From Calendula officinalis (Eukaryota; Streptophyta; Magnoliopsida; Asterales; Asteraceae): a stretch of 64,000 nucleotides of DNA. Below the pieces are notes generated by a model. That model did no database searches. It was not told where the DNA came from and saw only the letters and a program-made list of their open reading frames with translations. This document shows positions 60,561-64,000 of this stretch, one piece after another. The stretch spans positions 79,046,909 to 79,110,908 of the forward strand of contig OY970820.1 in NCBI GenBank assembly GCA_963853835.1. The letters run 5' to 3'. Position 1 is the stretch's first letter. Each line of letters begins with the position of its first letter. A program made the translations under genes and the position numbers.

Positions 60561-63216
60561 TGTAACGCCCCAAAATTTTATAATTAAATTTAATTACGTT
60601 TTATTCGTCTAAAACATTATTGTAATACTTATTTGATGTTATTTGGTGAAATAATAGGTGACGTTTCGATTATCTATTTATATGAACTTTATTGTGTGAC
60701 GCCTCGTGTATATAAGTAATTAATTATGTGATGTTTCATTTACGTTATTGTGACATTTTATTATCGCGACGTTAAATACCTAGTCTTCATTAAAAAATTA
60801 GAAGTCCTAGTTTCCGCGTCAAGTGAGGTCGGCCGTAGGCCAGGGGCCGAACCCGACTTGTCTAATTTCCGAAAGCAACCAGCCATCATGTGGAGTTCGG
60901 CTACGAGATTTGGGTTGGACCAGCTATTCTTTGACCAAGCTTAAAGTCACAGTAAATAATCGAGCTTGGCCCAACTTCCTTAAAAACAAAGCTAGTCATT
61001 TCTTTTCTTCTTGATCCGGTGGTGGAACATTACTGTGAAGGGGCCTATTTCGTTTTTATTAGCCCAATCTCAATAAGGCTTAGAGCTCGTACACCATAAT
61101 ACTTAATCTCACGCTCCCTTTGACAACTGCCCTAATCCCATTCGGCCGATCTTAAGACGCTTCCAAACCTCTGCGACATTCTATTGATCGGAAATCCAGC
61201 AAGAGAGAGAGACTAGTGATCGAAGAAGGAGAAGAATTTCAAGCATCTCGTGTAGCGGAAATTGCTTATTCTCGGTAATGGCTTCCTTGTTCCAATCTTT
61301 CTATTCTGTTCAATCCTAGCTATTGGCGACTGATTCTAATCCTTGTTGTGTCGGAATTGTTGTTGTGGTCACCATCGAACAGGAACAAAAGAACCCTCAT
61401 CGGTGTGGGTTCGAATTGGGGCAGCAATCGAGCAGGAGAGACCGATCAGTGGGTTGCAAGCAATCTAGACGGAATCATCAATCGGGTCACGGTTCGAGTG
61501 GTTGTCTATTCGGTAGTCCTTTAACCGCAACTCTTTGTTTTTGTTTTTTTTAACCGGGCTTGCTAATCTGTTCGTCCATAGGAATCTTAGGGCTGCAGGT
61601 TAATAATTTGACACCGAGTCCCCTAATCGATTTCAGTTTGACTTGATTGTTGTTGTGCCGTTTGTTGTCTCGAGTAGCTAGTTGGTCCTATTAATTGATT
61701 AATCGTTCGGGTTGGGATCTGTGATCCGGGCAGTCGAGGCCGAGCCTCGGGTTGTCTCGGTGGGTTGAATTGTTTAACTGTTTTTATAAAATCGGGAATT
61801 AATAACCGAAGGGGAAACCGAACCCCTAGGGTTCTCGGTTTCCCAATCGGGAAACTTTTATCATCAGGGTTTTCATAAAATCATTTATAAATGGAGAAAC
61901 TGAGAGGCTAATCTGTCATGTTCATTTATGAAAAACTCGGGTTCTACGGTATTAAATCGGTTTTGTTAAAATGGGTTGTACATAAAATACATTTTTGGCA
62001 GATTTCTGTCTTATGTTCGCGGTTGTGTTTGACCTGCTTAAAATAACCTTTTGAGTTTTTGGCCCGTGCTGGGACCTTGTTTTCTGAGTTAGCTTTTCAA
62101 TGCCGCAACCCTCTCGTCAGTCCGATTTTTGGTTTAAAAGTTATGCCTGTTTCCATAAGCTGCTGTTAGGAAACTGATCTGTGCAACATGTCTGTCTTTT
62201 GAGACCATTTTGAGACCCTTAGAATCCGTTTTGGCCAGTGATCGTCTCACAATGAATTGTAGTTCTGGTTGTCTAGTTTTTATGGTAAAAATATGGGAAA
62301 AATGTAGTGTACCGTTTATGAATTACGGCAGTTCACGTGAGACCGACGGGTGCTGCCAGTTTTCTAAATTAAGTCCTTGGGATGGATTGTAATTCGGGTT
62401 TTCATTTTTATGTTTTAGGATCGTCTAGGAATAACCGAGCAGCGCCTTAGAGTGTCGAGAATCCTTTGGAGCTTACGTTTTCTCGAGGTGAGTATTCTCA
62501 CCGTGTATTCAGTTTTAACGTTATACATGCATGACTTATGTGTTTCATTACTTGCACCATATTTGCTATCTGAGTTATCTGTGATCTGAGTTATCTGTGA
62601 TCTGAATTATCTGTGATCTGGGTTATCTGAGTTAATTATGTTAAAGAGAATAAAACATAATAATACACATCTGGATTTTTGGCTATATGCCTACTTGGGA
62701 TCACCTCCCGTCTGAGTTTTTGGGATCACTCCCGTCTGGATTTTTGGCTTACGCCTATCTGGGGTCTGAGGAGGGGCGATCGACCTGAATCACACAAGCG
62801 CGCTATATAAATTAAAATCTGAGTAATAAAATATGTGAAATAAATCTGGGTAAATAACTGAGTAGATTCTGAGTAGGATTACACCAATGTGCCTCATGTG
62901 TTGTATGTTATGATTGTGTGCATTTCGAGACTATTCACTCAGCTTCCCAGCTGACCCATATTTCCCCCCGCTGTTTCAGGTACCAGCAAAGGAAAGGAGA
63001 AGGTGGACGGTTGACCGATGTATCTCACCAAAGCTGATGTGGACAGCATTTATCATTTTTAAACGCTTTTTACTTTATTAAACTATTTCCGCACTAAATA
63101 CATTTTAAATAACGACTTTACTATTTTGGGATTTAAAATATTTGAATTTATTGGGACCTTTTATTTAAAATCTTGTATTAATTTTTTTTTATTTTTATAA
63201 ATTCTTGGGTGTTACA
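60561..63216 (+). repeat. 3' LTR of the chromovirus
   Basis: It starts TGTAACGCCCCAAAATTTTA after a purine-rich AAGTGGGATTGAGT and ends CTTGGGTGTTACA. The length is about 2656 bp. A short tandem repeat based on ATCTGAGTTATCTGTG lies at about 62567-62632, and CTCCCGTCTG phrases follow at 62705-62745. Small open frames within it have no recognisable content. Confidence 0.85.
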
Positions 63217-63221
63217 AGCTT

Positions 63222-63638
63222 TGTAAGATTCATCCCACATTGGTTGGAGAGGGGAACGAAACACTCTTTATAAGGGTGTGGATACCTCTCTTAGCATGGG
63301 GCCTTTTGGGTGAAAGTGGTCCATACCAAGAACAAAACCGTGCGCCGGTGGGCAAAGCGGACAATATTGTGCTACGGGGTTCTGGGATGTTACAAGTGGT
63401 ATCAGAGCCAGACCCGGGCTGATGTGCACAACGAGGGCGTTGTGTCCCAAGGGGGGGGGGAGAATTGTAAGATTCATCCCACATTGGTTGGAGAGGGGAA
63501 CGAAACACTCTTTATAAGGGTGTGGATACCTCTCTTAGCATGAGGCCTTTTGGGTGGAAGTGGTCCATACCAAGAACAAAACCATGCGCCGGTGGGCAAA
63601 GTGGACAATATTGTGCTACGGGGTTCTGGGATGTTACA
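63222..63638 (+). mobile_element. TRIM element
   Basis: Two 173-bp LTRs (63222-63394 and 63466-63638) begin TGTAAGATTCATCCCACATT and end GGGATGTTACA. They flank only 71 bp. That interior holds the primer binding site TGGTATCAGAGCC (63397-63409) and a polypurine tract with ten Gs (63449-63464), so it is a minimal, non-coding LTR element. The LTRs differ at four positions. The flanks AGCTT and ATGGA do not match, so the right side has been rearranged after insertion. The LTR wording resembles a TRIM family widespread in angiosperms (recollection). Confidence 0.9.
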
Positions 63639-64000
63639 ATGGAAGTGTAAAAAAGAAGTTTAATTAAAAAGTTAATCTTAAATAAACTAGAAGGGTTTTA
63701 AGTGTAAGATCTTCTATTATAAATAGGAGGCTTATGACTTAACCCTAGATGTTGATCCTTGCCTCACAATCACCAAATTCCCTCCCTTTGTTCCCTCTCT
63801 CGATCGGCCGAATCACCAAGAACACAAGTCTTGTGTTATTCGTTCGTTCTTCGTGTTCTTCGAGTTTCGAAGAACAAGATCGTTGCAAGTGATCAACTAG
63901 AAGATTGCTCGTCGTGTTCATCATCAGTGGATCTATCTTAAGCATTAACCTAAGGTATGTTTCATGGAACACACTTTCTTCTTCTCCTTTTGTACGATCG
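63639..64000 (+). repeat. Truncated 3' LTR of the gag-only element
   Basis: It matches 52325-52686 of the 5' LTR with four substitutions and lacks the first 476 bp. It continues beyond the window. The high identity suggests it is the 3' LTR of the element starting at 51849. Confidence 0.85.

Larger units (their letters stand above)
58397..63216 (+). mobile_element. 5'-truncated Ty3/gypsy chromovirus (Tekay-like)
   Basis: This is the 3' part of a chromovirus: the end of reverse transcriptase, RNase H, integrase, chromodomain, polypurine tract and the complete 3' LTR (60561-63216). The 5' LTR, gag, protease and the reverse transcriptase core (including the YxDD box) are missing. The left junction with copia DNA at about 58396 has no LTR or target duplication, so it arose by deletion or recombination. 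The long LTR with TGTAACGCCCC…GTGTTACA ends and the C-terminal chromodomain support the Tekay clade. Confidence 0.85.
51849..64000 (+). mobile_element. Second copy of the gag-only LTR family, rearranged, running off the window
   Basis: The 5' LTR is 51849-52985 (TGAAGG…CCCTTCA, 1137 bp). The primer binding site TGGTATCAGAGC is at 52987-52998, one base from the LTR as in the first copy. Leader, gag and 3' noncoding DNA then follow the first copy (read on its minus strand) to 58396. There the match stops and a chromovirus fragment (58397-63216) and a TRIM (63222-63638) replace the last 390 bp or so of interior and about 476 bp of the 3' LTR. The LTR resumes at 63639 and leaves the window. The two LTR pieces differ at four of about 362 positions. 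Confidence 0.85.

Overview
The window is plant nuclear DNA, most likely from a eudicot. The genes have GT-AG introns, the intergenic DNA is very AT-rich, and most of the 64 kb is transposable elements. The element types (Ty1/copia, Tekay-like chromovirus, TRIM, CACTA, Helitron, MITEs) are all typical of angiosperms. The style of the copia and Helitron ends reminds me of Asteraceae, but that is recollection and I could not test it.

Layout. 1-11030: the 3' end of a copia-type element with a long coiled-coil extra ORF, split at 887/8838 by a complete 7.9-kb LTR element (888-8832, minus strand, 5-bp target duplication AATAC). 11031-14760: three MITEs and a 31-bp tandem repeat. 14838-16250: a decayed gene and a small secreted/membrane protein gene, both minus strand. 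18232-19380: a miniature Helitron next to a large fold-back element. 19857-21658: an intact nine-exon gene for a PI31-type proteasome regulator. 22091-22387: a Harbinger-type MITE. 23351-26495: an intact five-exon minus-strand gene for a membrane-anchored proline-rich protein, with a small Helitron in its first intron. 27169-34188: Helitrons carrying gene pieces (EDR2-like, Helitron helicase) and a GT77-like gene fragment broken by a 172-bp satellite. 34360-47284: a CACTA transposon (target duplication CCC) holding a nested 7.4-kb LTR element with nearly identical LTRs, a transposase N-terminal piece and a Ulp1-like protease remnant. 47406-47890: a RING-H2 pseudogene. 48630-50818: a terminal-inverted-repeat element lying between TA microsatellites. 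51849-64000: a second copy (plus strand) of the 888-8832 family, whose 3' part is replaced by a 5'-truncated chromovirus and a TRIM element before its own truncated 3' LTR.

Only three genes look functional: the PI31-like gene, the proline-rich membrane protein gene and the small secreted/membrane protein gene. They show no obvious pathway relation. The point I find most worth following is the 888-8832 / 51849-64000 family. It keeps only a broken gag, has about 2.6 kb of leader, and carries two repeated, apparently covarying stem-loop arrays present in both copies, one just after the primer binding site and one in the 3' noncoding part.
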